In this document: one piece after another, positions 26,207 through 36,281 of the stretch
Position numbering within the stretch: position 1 is the stretch's first letter
Layout of the letters: each line of letters opens with the position of its first letter
NCBI RefSeq assembly: GCF_014841125.1
Contig: NZ_JACYTQ010000012.1
Coordinates: forward strand, 37,951 to 101,950
Length of the DNA: 64,000 bases
DNA from: Echinicola arenosa
Lineage (GTDB): Bacteria > Bacteroidota > Bacteroidia > Cytophagales > Cyclobacteriaceae
Reading direction: 5' to 3'
Notes under the pieces: model-generated
Database searches by the model: none
What the model was told of the DNA's origin: nothing
The model's input: only the letters and a program-made list of their open reading frames with translations
Position numbers and translations under genes: made by a program

Positions 26207-29200
26207 ATGACTAAATTATCATTTAAAAAATTGCTGATCATAGGCTTTTCTTTGTCTTTGATCATAGTGGCTTTTGTGAATTATTCCTCTTACAAAAGTC
26301 TCAAATCTTTTGAAGAAAGGATGAGCTGGGTGAGTCATACCTATGATGTACTTATTGCCAGCAAGGAAACATTAATTCAGCTGATCAATGCAGAAGCGAG
26401 TCAAAACGGATACATTCTAACAGGAAAAAGCCAATATTTGGAGCCTTACCATATCGCCCAGGATTCTGTTCACGTTTCTTTACACATTCTAAAAAATCTA
26501 ATTTCCGACAATCCCAATCAAGTCAAACGCGTAGCTGTGCTTGAAGAAATTATTCATGAAAGGCTCAAAAACCTAGAAACCACCCTCTCTGACGATCATT
26601 CAACCACTATTGAGGCAAAAACCGGGAAAGTTCTGATCAGCAAAGGGCAAGACCTTACTTCAGAAGTTCGTAAAATAACCGCTGAAATCATTGCTGAGGA
26701 GAACCGTCTTTTGAATACCAGAGAGACGCAGGCCAAAAACAATGCCAGCAGAACGATCATCAGTATAGTAGCTGGATTAGCGGCAGTACTTTTGATCCTA
26801 TTTCTAATGTTTGGCTACATTATGCGGATTTTCACAGCCCAAGTAAAGGCCGAGGAAAAAATTAAAAAGTCAAATGACGAACTAGAAAAACTATCCTTTG
26901 AAAGATCAAATCAAAACTGGATTTTAAAAGGAGAAAAACTTATAAATGAAAGTCTCCAAGGGAATCATTCATTACACCAACTTTCAGAAAAAATATTGAG
27001 TTTTTTCGCAAGCTACTTGGGAATGAGAATAGGAGCCCTTCATACTTTTGATCAAGAAAACAACTTATTGAAAATCTCAGCATCCTATGCGATACCAAAT
27101 AATGAGTTAAACCAAGAGACAAAATTGGGTGAAGGCCTTGTCGGACAAGCTGCTAAAGAGAAAAAAACAATCCTCATTAATGACCTACCCAAGCACCATT
27201 ATAAGATAAAGTCTTCTTTTGGAGAAAACACTCCAGATCAATTGCTTTTAAAACCATTAATCTACAATAACCAACTGAAGGGAATCTTGGAGCTCGGTTT
27301 TTTGGGTGAGATCAATAAAAATCAGCAAAAATTAGTTAACCAGCTTGAAAAAAACATATCCATTGCGATCCATACCACCCAAGCGCATGATGATATGCGC
27401 CAACTTTATGAACAGCTGCAAGTTCAATCCGAAGAATTGGAAAGCCAACAAGAAGAACTGCGACAAACCAATGAGGAGCTTGGCCAACAAACAGAAATGC
27501 TTCAAGCTTCTGAAGAAGAACTAAGGGTACAGCAAGAAGAGCTAAGGCAAACCAATTTGGAGTTAGAAGAAAAGGCTAGGTTATTAGAAATAAGCAACAA
27601 ACAAATCGAAGAAGCACGTATTTCTATCCTGAATAAAGCAGAAGAGCTTGAGCGAACAAGTAAATATAAGTCAGAATTTTTGGCCAATATGAGCCATGAA
27701 CTAAGAACCCCATTAAATAGTGTTTTGATCTTGGCAAAACTTCTTAGTTCAAACAAGAACAATACATTGGATAAAGAAGAAGTTAAATACGCCAATGTCA
27801 TCCACAAAGCCGGCAGCGATTTACTTACACTGATTAATGACATCCTTGATTTGTCCAAAGTGGAATCAGGCCAATTGGACATATATGAGGAGGATATCGA
27901 AATATTAGACATCGGAGAGAACATGCAGTACTTGTTTAAGGAAGTGGCTGCAGATAAGAAGGTAAACTTTAAAGTAACAATTGATGAAAGCTTGCCAAAA
28001 ACCATCCACTCAGACCGTCAAAGGCTTGATCAAATTATCAGAAATCTCCTGTCCAATGCTTTTAAATTCACCCCGGCCGAAGGGCAAGTAAGTCTTAATT
28101 TCACGGCACAGTCAAATAATAAACTAGCCATTTCGGTACAAGATTCGGGCATTGGAATATCCGAAGAAAAGCAACAATTAATCTTTGAAGCCTTTAAACA
28201 GGCTGACGGGTCGACTAGTAGAAAATACGGTGGCACTGGACTGGGCCTGTCAATCAGTAGAGAACTTTCCAGATTACTGAAAGGCACCATTAGCCTCATC
28301 AGTCAAGAAGGACAAGGTAGTACATTTACGTTGACCATCCCCTATCGGCTTGAATTGGAAAACCAAGATTCTATTGAAGCCACCCCAACACATATATCCA
28401 GTTACCCCAAGTCCATCGATAATGATAATAAACTTCTAATTCAAGACAACCATTACATTCCAGAAAAAATAACCGGCAAAAATTTATTAATCGTAGAAGA
28501 TGATGTAAACTTTGCAGAGATTCTAAAAAACTACTCTAAAGAAAAGGGCTTCGAAACTAAAGTGGTATATGATGGAGAAAGTGCCATAAACTATATGAGT
28601 GAGGTTTCGCCAGATGCCGTACTATTGGACATAATGCTTCCGGTTATGGATGGATGGGAAGTTCTCAAAAGGATGAAGGCCAATGCAAGGCTCAAGGACA
28701 TCCCTGTTCATATCATGTCAGCCACAGACAAAAACCACAAGCAGTTAATAGAAAGTGGAGCAGCGGAATTTATCCATAAACCAGTTGACCAAAGTGTTTT
28801 GGAAAGGGTCTTCAGGCAACTTCAAAATATTGACCAAGAAGGATTAAAGCATGTTTTAATCATAGAAGATCAAAAAATCCAAAGCGATATCTTAAAAGGA
28901 CACCTCCAAAAAGAAGGCTTTGAGGTAGAACAAGCTTTTAATGGACTTGAAGCAATAGAATTTTCTAAAGCGAAGACTTTTGATTGTATCATCCTAGACC
29001 TAAACCTCCCAGACTTGACCGGTGAAGAAATCTTGGACAAAATCAAGTCCGAATCCATGAATAAGCAGACTCCCGTAATCATCAATACTGCCATGACAGT
29101 ACCTGAAGAACTGCAAAACAAAATCAGACAATACAGCAATGCCATGGTGATCAAAACACCCAAGTCCAATGACAGAATTTTGGATGAGGTCAAGCTGTTC

Positions 29201-29656
29201 ATGCACAAGATCAACAAACCTGACGCTCCTACTCCGTCAAATGGCAAAACCAAAACAACTTCCAGCGCTTCTGAAAAATCTTTTGAAGGGAAAAAAGTAT
29301 TGCTTGTGGATGACGATATGAGAAATATATTCGCACTTTCCAGTTCACTTCAACAATACGGGCTAAATGTAGAAATCGCAGGAAATGGAGTGGAAGCTTT
29401 GAATAAGTTAAAAGAAATAGGAGATTTCGAACTGGTACTTATGGATATCATGATGCCGGAAATGGATGGATATGAAGCCATGAAGGAAATTAGGAAAGGG
29501 GGCCAATACAAAGAAGTCCCTATCATTGCACTCACTGCCAAAGCCATGAAAAATGACAGGGAAAAATGTATCGAAGCAGGAGCAAGTGACTATATCCCTA
29601 AGCCGGTAGATTTGGAAAAGTTACTATCCATGATCCGAGTTTGGTTAAGCAATTGA
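26207..29656 (+). CDS. CHASE3-GAF hybrid sensor histidine kinase with three receiver domains
   Basis: 1149 residues. A membrane span (about 9-26), a periplasmic CHASE3 domain (about 35-180) and a second span (about 183-207) are followed by a GAF domain (about 245-392). A long coiled coil (about 396-486) repeats E-E-L-R/E-x-Q-Q-E-E-L-R-Q-T-N. HisKA begins near 487 with F-L-A-N-M-S-H-E-L-R-T-P and phospho-accepting His497. The HATPase domain is about 600-715 (N-box R-N-L-L-S-N-A-F-K-F, G-T-G-L-G-L). Three receivers follow: 759-875 (Asp808), 882-1000 (Asp931) and 1029-1148 (Asp1080). In the second receiver the usual late K-P is K-T-P, so it is the least canonical. It heads an operon with CheR 4 bases downstream, then CheB and a second hybrid kinase. 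Signal unknown. Confidence 0.95.
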   Translation: MTKLSFKKLLIIGFSLSLIIVAFVNYSSYKSLKSFEERMSWVSHTYDVLIASKETLIQLINAEASQNGYILTGKSQYLEPYHIAQDSVHVSLHILKNLISDNPNQVKRVAVLEEIIHERLKNLETTLSDDHSTTIEAKTGKVLISKGQDLTSEVRKITAEIIAEENRLLNTRETQAKNNASRTIISIVAGLAAVLLILFLMFGYIMRIFTAQVKAEEKIKKSNDELEKLSFERSNQNWILKGEKLINESLQGNHSLHQLSEKILSFFASYLGMRIGALHTFDQENNLLKISASYAIPNNELNQETKLGEGLVGQAAKEKKTILINDLPKHHYKIKSSFGENTPDQLLLKPLIYNNQLKGILELGFLGEINKNQQKLVNQLEKNISIAIHTTQAHDDMRQLYEQLQVQSEELESQQEELRQTNEELGQQTEMLQASEEELRVQQEELRQTNLELEEKARLLEISNKQIEEARISILNKAEELERTSKYKSEFLANMSHELRTPLNSVLILAKLLSSNKNNTLDKEEVKYANVIHKAGSDLLTLINDILDLSKVESGQLDIYEEDIEILDIGENMQYLFKEVAADKKVNFKVTIDESLPKTIHSDRQRLDQIIRNLLSNAFKFTPAEGQVSLNFTAQSNNKLAISVQDSGIGISEEKQQLIFEAFKQADGSTSRKYGGTGLGLSISRELSRLLKGTISLISQEGQGSTFTLTIPYRLELENQDSIEATPTHISSYPKSIDNDNKLLIQDNHYIPEKITGKNLLIVEDDVNFAEILKNYSKEKGFETKVVYDGESAINYMSEVSPDAVLLDIMLPVMDGWEVLKRMKANARLKDIPVHIMSATDKNHKQLIESGAAEFIHKPVDQSVLERVFRQLQNIDQEGLKHVLIIEDQKIQSDILKGHLQKEGFEVEQAFNGLEAIEFSKAKTFDCIILDLNLPDLTGEEILDKIKSESMNKQTPVIINTAMTVPEELQNKIRQYSNAMVIKTPKSNDRILDEVKLFMHKINKPDAPTPSNGKTKTTSSASEKSFEGKKVLLVDDDMRNIFALSSSLQQYGLNVEIAGNGVEALNKLKEIGDFELVLMDIMMPEMDGYEAMKEIRKGGQYKEVPIIALTAKAMKNDREKCIEAGASDYIPKPVDLEKLLSMIRVWLSN

Positions 29657-29660
29657 TACA

Positions 29661-30488
29661 ATGATCGAATCAGAATACCAAATATCTTTTGAAGAACTTA
29701 AGGAGATACTGCAACTCATTGAGAAAGTCCACGGATATGATTTTAATGATTATGCAGAGGCATCTTTAAAGCGGCGGGTTACTCATATCATGAACAAGTT
29801 GAAGCTTAACATTTTTGACCTGAAACACCGTTTGGTCAATGATACCCATTTTTTTGCTTTGTTCCTCAATCAAATCACGGTCAACGTCACCGAAATGTTC
29901 AGAGACCCTGGATTCTACAGATCAGTCAGGGAAAACGTCATACCTTATTTGGCTTCATATCCTCACATAAAAATATGGAATGCAGGATGCTCAAGTGGAG
30001 AAGAAACCTACTCCTTTGCTATAACGCTCAAGGAAGAGGGCATTCTTGAAAAAAGCTTCCTCTATGGAACAGATATCAACTCAGAAGTCTTGGATAAGGC
30101 CAAAGAAGGTATTTACGAACTTAAAAAAATCAAAGAGTATTCTACCAATTACCTCAATTCTGGAGGTAAAAGCTCCCTTTCAGATTACTATCACTCCATT
30201 TATGATGCCGGAATATTTCAATCAGAATTAAGGAAAAAGACTTTATTTTCTATCCATAATCTGGCTTCTGATAGTAGTTTTAATGAATTTCAGCTGGTGG
30301 TTTGTAGAAATGTCCTGATCTATTTTAATGAACACCTCAGAAACAGAGTGCTCCAACTATTTACAGAGAGCCTCTGCCATTTAGGTTTTCTTTGTTTGGG
30401 ATCAAAAGAAACCTTAAGAAACCCACAGCTATTGGAGCAATACAAGGTTATTGACAGAAGAGAAAACATATATCAGAAGATTGTGTAG
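29661..30488 (+). CDS. cheR: CheR-type protein-glutamate O-methyltransferase
   Basis: 275 residues, full length. The helical N-terminal CheR domain (about 10-65) is followed by the SAM-dependent methyltransferase domain: I-W-N-A-G-C-S-S-G-E-E-T-Y-S (about 107-120), F-L-Y-G-T-D-I-N-S (about 132-140) and V-V-C-R-N-V-L-I-Y-F (about 213-222). CheR methylates glutamates, classically on chemoreceptors. No chemoreceptor is in the window. It is sandwiched between hybrid kinases, so its substrate may be a kinase (inference). It starts 4 bases after the kinase stop and its end overlaps the cheB start. Confidence 0.94.
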   Translation: MIESEYQISFEELKEILQLIEKVHGYDFNDYAEASLKRRVTHIMNKLKLNIFDLKHRLVNDTHFFALFLNQITVNVTEMFRDPGFYRSVRENVIPYLASYPHIKIWNAGCSSGEETYSFAITLKEEGILEKSFLYGTDINSEVLDKAKEGIYELKKIKEYSTNYLNSGGKSSLSDYYHSIYDAGIFQSELRKKTLFSIHNLASDSSFNEFQLVVCRNVLIYFNEHLRNRVLQLFTESLCHLGFLCLGSKETLRNPQLLEQYKVIDRRENIYQKIV

Positions 30489-31098
30489 CACAGCTGACAT
30501 ACCGACTTCAGCTCTCCAGCCCATAGAATTGGTGGTTATCGGCGGCTCTGCAGGTAGTATGGTGGTATTGATGGAGTTAATGAAATCGGTATCTTTCTTT
30601 CCAATACCTATAATTTTTGTAATCCACAGAGGAAAAACCAGTTCCTTTGGAACATTAGCAGGAATATTCCAAAAGGCCAATCAAGAAATCAAAGTCAAAG
30701 AGGCCGAGGAAAAAGAAACCTTAAGCCCTAAAACAATTTATCTGGCTCCGGCAGATTATCATTTGTTAGTTGAAAGAGACTTTAGCTTATCACTGGACCT
30801 ATCCGAAAAAGTATGGCACAGCAGGCCTTCTATAGATGTGCTATTTCAATCAGCAGCAGATGCTGGAGGAAAAAGGACCTTGGGAATCTTGCTTTCTGGT
30901 GCCAATGCGGATGGTGTTCAAGGTTTACAGGAAATCAGGAAAAAGGGAGGATTGACAATTATACAGGATCCTCATACTGCTGAATATCCTACGATGCCCA
31001 ATGAAGCACTCAAAGCAAAAGCAGCAGATTATAAATTAACTCCAAGTAAGTTGGAGAGAACTTTCGAAAAATTAAAAAAAGTAAAATTGCATTTTTAA
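30451..31098 (+). CDS. cheB: CheB-type methylesterase without receiver domain
   Basis: 215 residues from the ATG at 30451, which overlaps the end of cheR by 38 bases. A TTG at 30481 (codon 11) would reduce the overlap to 8 bases and is a serious alternative. The catalytic set is visible: Ser33 in I-G-G-S-A-G-S, His59 in V-I-H-R-G and Asp154 in S-G-A-N-A-D-G. The N-terminal receiver that normally gates CheB is absent, so activity must be controlled some other way. It presumably opposes the CheR encoded just upstream. Confidence 0.92.
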   Translation: MTEEKTYIRRLCSTADIPTSALQPIELVVIGGSAGSMVVLMELMKSVSFFPIPIIFVIHRGKTSSFGTLAGIFQKANQEIKVKEAEEKETLSPKTIYLAPADYHLLVERDFSLSLDLSEKVWHSRPSIDVLFQSAADAGGKRTLGILLSGANADGVQGLQEIRKKGGLTIIQDPHTAEYPTMPNEALKAKAADYKLTPSKLERTFEKLKKVKLHF

Positions 31099-31110
31099 AA
31101 TTAAGAATAA

Positions 31111-33036
31111 ATGGATAAACTCAATATTCTATTGGTAGATGATAAAGAAGAAAATCTCATTGCCCTGGAAGCACTGATTAAAAGAGATGACTTCCATATT
31201 TTTAAAACTACTGACCCAAATCAAGCATTAAAAATCGCCTGGGAAAATGATATTTCAATTGCTCTATTAGATGTACAAATGCCCGAAATGGATGGTTTTG
31301 AACTTGCTAAAATTTTGAAAAGCAATTTAAAAACAAAACAGATTTTGATCATTTTTGTCACTGCCATATCCAAGGAAGTCAAATATGCCATTAAAGGCTT
31401 TAACACAGGCGCCATTGATTATCTCTTCAAGCCTCTTGACCCCTACACCACTGAAGCGAAGGTCAATGCATTTGCTCAATTGGCACGTGCTCAGCGAGAG
31501 TTAATCAAGAAAAATAATGAGCTGGAAAAATATGCATTGGAAGTAAAAAACTCCGCCGATATTATCTGTCGGGTCAATCCTAGAACCTTACAGATCAATG
31601 CAGTTAACCCTGCCATTACAAAAATACTGCAATATCACCCAGATAGTGTTCAAGGTAAATCTTTGATAGATCTTACAGAAGATGGAGAAGCTTCCATCAC
31701 TCAATATGAACTAAGCACAATAGTGAGAGAAAATAAAAACTATATCGTTTTTCAGGACAGGTTTAAAAACGCCAAAGGTGAAACCTTGTGGTTGGAGTGT
31801 CGTGTAAGTAAAAAAAACGAACTGCTATTGCTTAATATGAGTGATGTCACGATCCAAAAAAACTATACCAATGAACTTATCCGGTCCAGGGATGTGGCAG
31901 AACAAACAAAAAAAATAAAGGAAAGCTTTTTGGCCAGTATGAGCCATGAAATCCGAACTCCGATCAGTGGAGTTATTGCATTGACAAAGACCTTAAAAAA
32001 CACAGATCTTTCTGAGGAACAAGCAAAAACATTAGACTTAATTTCAATTTCTTCTCAGTCTTTATTGGGAATTGTTAACGATATTCTTGATCTTTCCAAA
32101 ATAGAGGCGGGCAAGTTTTCAATTGTGAGGACTGAGATAGACTTGCTCCATTTGGTTAAATCCGTTTGTGATCTTCTCCACCATAAAGCCGATGAAAAAA
32201 ACCTTGAACTAAGTTATGAAATTGATGAGAATGTTCCGTCTCACATTTTCGCAGATGCATTAAGGCTCAACCAAATCCTCATGAACCTATTGAGCAATGC
32301 GTTGAAGTTTACAGAAAAAGGCTTTGTCAAACTCATGGTCAAATCAATTGATTCCGAAGATGATGAAATTGTACTTTCCTTTATTGTAGAAGATTCTGGA
32401 ATTGGTATTTCTCCGGAACAATTAGAACATGTTTTTGAAGAATTTTCCCAAGCGGATTCCAATATTACACATCGCTATGGAGGAACTGGATTAGGGCTGT
32501 CCATCACCAAAAAATTGGCTCAATTGAAGGGAGGAACCTTAAATGTATCCAGCACCTTGGGAAAAGGCTCTCAATTCGCTTTTACTAACAAATATAAAAT
32601 TATCAAAAACAACGAATTGAAAAAAGATAATCAACAAGATGCTGTCATCGAGCCTTTTGAAGAAACAATAAATATCTTGATGGCAGAGGACAACATGATC
32701 AACCAGTTTGCAGCAAAGCACATAATGAAAAACTGGAATATCCATTTGGAAATAGCTGAAACGGGATCAGATGCTATTAAAAAATATCAAAAAGGTGATT
32801 TTAGTATTATCCTGATGGACATGTATATGCCTGAAATGAACGGGTTTGAAGCAACTAAGTTTATTAGGGAAGAAATGGAAAAGTCATCCAATAGAATACC
32901 AATCATAGGCCTATCAGCAGTGGCCCTTGAAGAGGACATCAAAAAAGCAAAAGAAGCCGGGGTAGATGAAATGATCAGTAAGCCCTTTGAGCCACTCAAA
33001 CTCTATGAAATCATCAAAAAGCATCTGAAAATTTAA
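31111..33036 (+). CDS. Cytoplasmic hybrid kinase: REC-PAS-HisKA-HATPase-REC
   Basis: 641 residues, with no membrane span. An N-terminal receiver (about 4-122, Asp54, late K-P-L-D) is followed by a short helix and a PAS domain (about 143-250, with [11 protein letters not shown]). HisKA has His279 in S-M-S-H-E-I-R-T-P. The HATPase domain is about 383-497 ([16 protein letters not shown]). A C-terminal receiver (about 520-640) carries Asp570. The N-terminal receiver could take phosphate from the first kinase of the operon and so chain the two kinases (inference). The operon ends at a terminator 57 bases downstream. No DNA-binding output domain is encoded in it. Confidence 0.95.
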   Translation: MDKLNILLVDDKEENLIALEALIKRDDFHIFKTTDPNQALKIAWENDISIALLDVQMPEMDGFELAKILKSNLKTKQILIIFVTAISKEVKYAIKGFNTGAIDYLFKPLDPYTTEAKVNAFAQLARAQRELIKKNNELEKYALEVKNSADIICRVNPRTLQINAVNPAITKILQYHPDSVQGKSLIDLTEDGEASITQYELSTIVRENKNYIVFQDRFKNAKGETLWLECRVSKKNELLLLNMSDVTIQKNYTNELIRSRDVAEQTKKIKESFLASMSHEIRTPISGVIALTKTLKNTDLSEEQAKTLDLISISSQSLLGIVNDILDLSKIEAGKFSIVRTEIDLLHLVKSVCDLLHHKADEKNLELSYEIDENVPSHIFADALRLNQILMNLLSNALKFTEKGFVKLMVKSIDSEDDEIVLSFIVEDSGIGISPEQLEHVFEEFSQADSNITHRYGGTGLGLSITKKLAQLKGGTLNVSSTLGKGSQFAFTNKYKIIKNNELKKDNQQDAVIEPFEETINILMAEDNMINQFAAKHIMKNWNIHLEIAETGSDAIKKYQKGDFSIILMDMYMPEMNGFEATKFIREEMEKSSNRIPIIGLSAVALEEDIKKAKEAGVDEMISKPFEPLKLYEIIKKHLKI

Positions 33037-33092
33037 CAATGAGTACCCTAACTTTCTTTCATCAGATATATTGGTCCTAGCAATCAAAAAAT

Positions 33093-33120
33093 AAAAGGCC
33101 TCCAAATTTGGAGACCTTTT
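33093..33120 (+). terminator. Bidirectional terminator between hybrid kinase and MFS genes
   Basis: Arms 33093-33106 and 33107-33120 pair over 14 bases (AAAAGGCCTCC with GGAGACCTTTT, one G-U pair), with flanking A/T runs. It lies between convergent genes ending at 33036 and 33145. Confidence 0.8.
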
Positions 33121-33144
33121 CAGTGTTCTTTCCAAATATTTCAG

Positions 33145-34338
33145 CTACGATAGCACTTCTTCCCCTTTGACATCCCTTTCTATTTTTTGACCTCTGAATT
33201 TCAAAAACAAAAAGAAGAATATTACAATCAATACCGCTGGTAAAATGGCAACATAGGACAATGTAGAAGCTCCACTGTCGGCATCCATAAATTTTCCCAT
33301 AATTGGAAGAACAATGGATACTGAGAACATACCCAAACCACCCATAAGTGATAAGCCCAAGGCTCCACTTTCTGGAATTCTTTCCGCTACAAAACTCAGC
33401 ATGGTCGGCCAGAAATACGTAATACCAATCGCAAATACAAAAGCTGCCGCAAAGACCATCCCTCCACTTGCACTACTGAGCCATATTAATCCTATACAAC
33501 TAAAAACAGCCGAGAACAAAAGCATTCCTGTTGTATCTAACTTTTTCACCACAGGCCCAGCCATACCACGTCCTATGGCCATAATTCCATTTACAAAAGC
33601 TAATATCAAAATACCAGACACTCCTGTATCACTCAGTAATGCCTCTATTCTTTGATTAGTTCCCAATTCAGTTGATGCGGTCAACAGCATGCAGAATCCC
33701 ATCAAAAGAAACAAAGGAGATACTACAGCCTTCCACATATCTTTGTTAGACACCCCCATGGCGACCCTTTCGGTCTTTGGAAGCTCTTTGCCCATAAATA
33801 GAATACCATACAAAACCAATGGAATAAACAATACTGTGACCAATAGTTGCCACGGCAAGTTTAATATATCCATCATTAGATAACCTATAAGGCTTCCTAT
33901 GACTATTCCTCCTGGAAACCAAACATGGAAACGGTTGAGCATCTTGGTTTTATTTTCCGGGTATAAACTTGCCACTAACGGATTACACGCGGCTTCAACC
34001 ATTCCATTACCGATACCAATAAACATGGTTCCTAAAAAGAACGAATAAAATTCGGAAGAAAAGATGGTCAGCACTATACCCACCAAATGGCTAAAAAATG
34101 CCATCCAGACAATCTTCTTGATCCCAAAATAATCTACTAAGGGGCCACCTATAATCATGGCTAAGGTAAATCCCCAAAATGCAGGGGCAAATGCCAGACC
34201 GATATCTGTACTGGTCAGTTCAAAATCCGTTTCTAATACTCCTTCCAATTTCGCCCTGACGGCAAATGTCATGGAAGTCACGATCAATGCCAAGCAGCTT
34301 GCATTAAATAGCGCAGCCCTTTTTATAGTGTGATTCAT
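33145..34338 (-). CDS. MFS transporter, sugar-porter-like (FHS/FucP-related)
   Basis: 397 residues with about 12 predicted membrane spans. Typical MFS blocks are G-G-P-L-V-D-Y-F-G-I-K-K after span 2, and G-I-G-N-G-M-V-E-A-A-C-N-P-L-V-A-S followed by L-N-R-F-H-V-W-F-P-G-G in spans 4-5. The latter resembles the fucose/glucose/galactose H+ symporter group. It would import a released monosaccharide across the inner membrane. The adjacent sulfatase-GH92-sulfatase genes on the same strand suggest mannose or another sugar of that locus, but specificity is inference. Confidence 0.9.
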   Translation of the reverse strand: MNHTIKRAALFNASCLALIVTSMTFAVRAKLEGVLETDFELTSTDIGLAFAPAFWGFTLAMIIGGPLVDYFGIKKIVWMAFFSHLVGIVLTIFSSEFYSFFLGTMFIGIGNGMVEAACNPLVASLYPENKTKMLNRFHVWFPGGIVIGSLIGYLMMDILNLPWQLLVTVLFIPLVLYGILFMGKELPKTERVAMGVSNKDMWKAVVSPLFLLMGFCMLLTASTELGTNQRIEALLSDTGVSGILILAFVNGIMAIGRGMAGPVVKKLDTTGMLLFSAVFSCIGLIWLSSASGGMVFAAAFVFAIGITYFWPTMLSFVAERIPESGALGLSLMGGLGMFSVSIVLPIMGKFMDADSGASTLSYVAILPAVLIVIFFFLFLKFRGQKIERDVKGEEVLS

Positions 34339-34710
34339 GTTGTTTGGGGTTATTGTTATTTAAAGGTTAATGAAATACCATATTTCAAATTAGAATGAAA
34401 ATAAAAAATATTATCTTTCAAACCACATCAAAAACACTTTTTTCCACTAAAAAACATCATATAAATAATAGTTCTTTTAAACAGGCAAGCATTTAAATGC
34501 CCTAAAAATTCTAAATACTATATAATATACCTTTAATGGTTTGCTAAAACGATGTCCTTGTCCCATTATCTATACCAAAACCTACCCTGTTAATCGCTTT
34601 AAAAGTCTTATTTCCATTGTGATTTCCAGAAACACTTCCTATTTCAGATATGTCAGGCATGCCAAACTTTCTCTAAACCCCAATTGAGCTCGAACCTTCA
34701 AACCATTAAT
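34339..34710. other. Gap between the sulfatase and MFS genes
   Basis: 372 bases of AT-rich sequence between two co-directional minus-strand genes. No coding frame or good hairpin is seen. It probably holds the MFS gene's own promoter, so that gene may not share a transcript with the sulfatase. Confidence 0.5.
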
Positions 34711-36234
34711 TTATAATCCTTTGTAAATATCATTCAGGTCCAAAGGATCACCCATTTCTTCCTGTAATTCCAACAAATCTTCAAACATACTTTTCACCCT
34801 TTCTTCGTGTTCCGATTCTTTGGATAAATCAATCATCTCCATAGGGTCATTGTTCATGTCAAATAACAGGACTTTATTTATTTTTGGATAAACCAAAAGC
34901 TTATAGCCATCCTTACGGATCATTCTTTGATAGTTCACATAGGCGCCATATATACCTTGCTCATAAGCGCCTTCTTTCGTTTCATTCTTGGCCAAAGACA
35001 AAAAGCTGTTGAACTCCACGTAATCTGGCTTTTCTATCCCTGCCAACTCTAGGGAAGTGGCCATTACATCTTGCAAATAGATATCATTATTTACCTTATT
35101 ACCAGCGGGTAAATCAGGCCCCATGGCCATAAAAGGCACGCGAATACTATGGTCAAATAAGCTTTGCTTCCCAATCAATCCATGATGTCCCACCGCTAAA
35201 CCATGGTCTCCAGTAAAAAAGATATAAGTATTATCCAATTCTCCTGAAGCTTCCAAGGCATCTAATATTTTTCCAATTTGTTCATCTAAATGGGTAATAA
35301 TAGCGTAATATTCCTTTCTATGTGTTTTTATGGCCAATTCAGTTCTAGGAAAAGGTGCCAAGGCCTCATCCCTCAATCCCATTGAATTTCCAATATCATC
35401 CTTATAAGGGTACTCGGGCAACCAGTTTTCTGGAAGAGGTATATCCTCCAAGGGATATTTGTCCAAAAATGACTGTGGCGCCTGCCTTGGGTCATGGGGT
35501 GCATTAAAGGCGATATACATAAAAAAGGGATTCTCTTTCTTTTGGGCATCATCCAAAAATGCCAAAGCATCATCCTTGACCACCTCACTCCAATGTTTTC
35601 CACCTTCCCAAAAACCACCATTATTAGGGTCAGAAGATGACCATGAGGTATCATTTTCGCTCAAAGGCCTATAGTAACCTTTTGGCCTCAGATTGGAAAT
35701 GTCCTCTCCATTTTTCAGTGCTTCCCTTATACCGGAAACACTTTTCCCCAGCTCTCCACGGTAATCATTGGGCATTCCGGGACGAATGTGCTTGGCCACT
35801 TGAAAAACAGTCTCTGCTGGTGCTTCGACATGCCACTTCCCCGTCATATAAGTAGAATAACCTGCATTTTCCATTAACTTTCCCCAGGTCTGCTGCAGTG
35901 AAAGTGAATCTCCAGCGGCCCATTTCTTGGATATATCCTGGGCTCTCCAAACATGTCTTCCGGAAATCATCATCGCACGGGATGCCACACAAATGGCACC
36001 GTTCCATCCACCCATATTATAGGCATGGGTAAAGGTAGTTCCTCCATTAACCAGTCGGTCCAAATTTGGAGTTGCTATCACCTCATTTCCCAAAGCATGG
36101 ATCGCTTCAAAAGTATAGTCATCAGCAAACAAAAACAAAATATTAGGCTTTTTTACTTGTTTCTCCTTTGGCTGCTCGCAACTCCAAATGGACAGTGCAA
36201 GCACTAGAATTAATAGACTTTTTAAGCGTATCAT
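34711..36234 (-). CDS. Sulfatase lipoprotein (formylglycine type)
   Basis: ATG 36234 gives 507 residues and a lipobox with Cys19 (L-S-I-W-S-C-E); the longer frame to 36297 would run into the upstream gene. Metal-binding Asp38-Asp39 (F-A-D-D-Y) and the formylglycine site C82-V-A-S-R86 fit the C-x-(P/A)-S-R sulfatase motif, in its alanine form. Later blocks are Y-M-T-G-K-W-H, F-T-G-D-H-G and a lysine in G-L-I-G-K. A maturing enzyme (anSME or FGE), needed to form formylglycine, is not encoded in the window. It should remove sulfate esters from a glycan. It follows the GH92 gene by 47 bases, so desulfation and mannose removal are probably coupled. Confidence 0.93.
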   Translation of the reverse strand: MIRLKSLLILVLALSIWSCEQPKEKQVKKPNILFLFADDYTFEAIHALGNEVIATPNLDRLVNGGTTFTHAYNMGGWNGAICVASRAMMISGRHVWRAQDISKKWAAGDSLSLQQTWGKLMENAGYSTYMTGKWHVEAPAETVFQVAKHIRPGMPNDYRGELGKSVSGIREALKNGEDISNLRPKGYYRPLSENDTSWSSSDPNNGGFWEGGKHWSEVVKDDALAFLDDAQKKENPFFMYIAFNAPHDPRQAPQSFLDKYPLEDIPLPENWLPEYPYKDDIGNSMGLRDEALAPFPRTELAIKTHRKEYYAIITHLDEQIGKILDALEASGELDNTYIFFTGDHGLAVGHHGLIGKQSLFDHSIRVPFMAMGPDLPAGNKVNNDIYLQDVMATSLELAGIEKPDYVEFNSFLSLAKNETKEGAYEQGIYGAYVNYQRMIRKDGYKLLVYPKINKVLLFDMNNDPMEMIDLSKESEHEERVKSMFEDLLELQEEMGDPLDLNDIYKGL

Positions 36235-36281
36235 ATCTTTCACTTTTTTAAAACTTTTTCTTTGGCAGAACCTATTGGAAC

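Noticed and set aside
27392..27665. Short near-repeats in DNA (GAAGAACTG/CAACAAGAAGAGCTA types), considered as a repeat array
   Set aside because: They encode the regular heptads of a coiled coil inside an intact gene.
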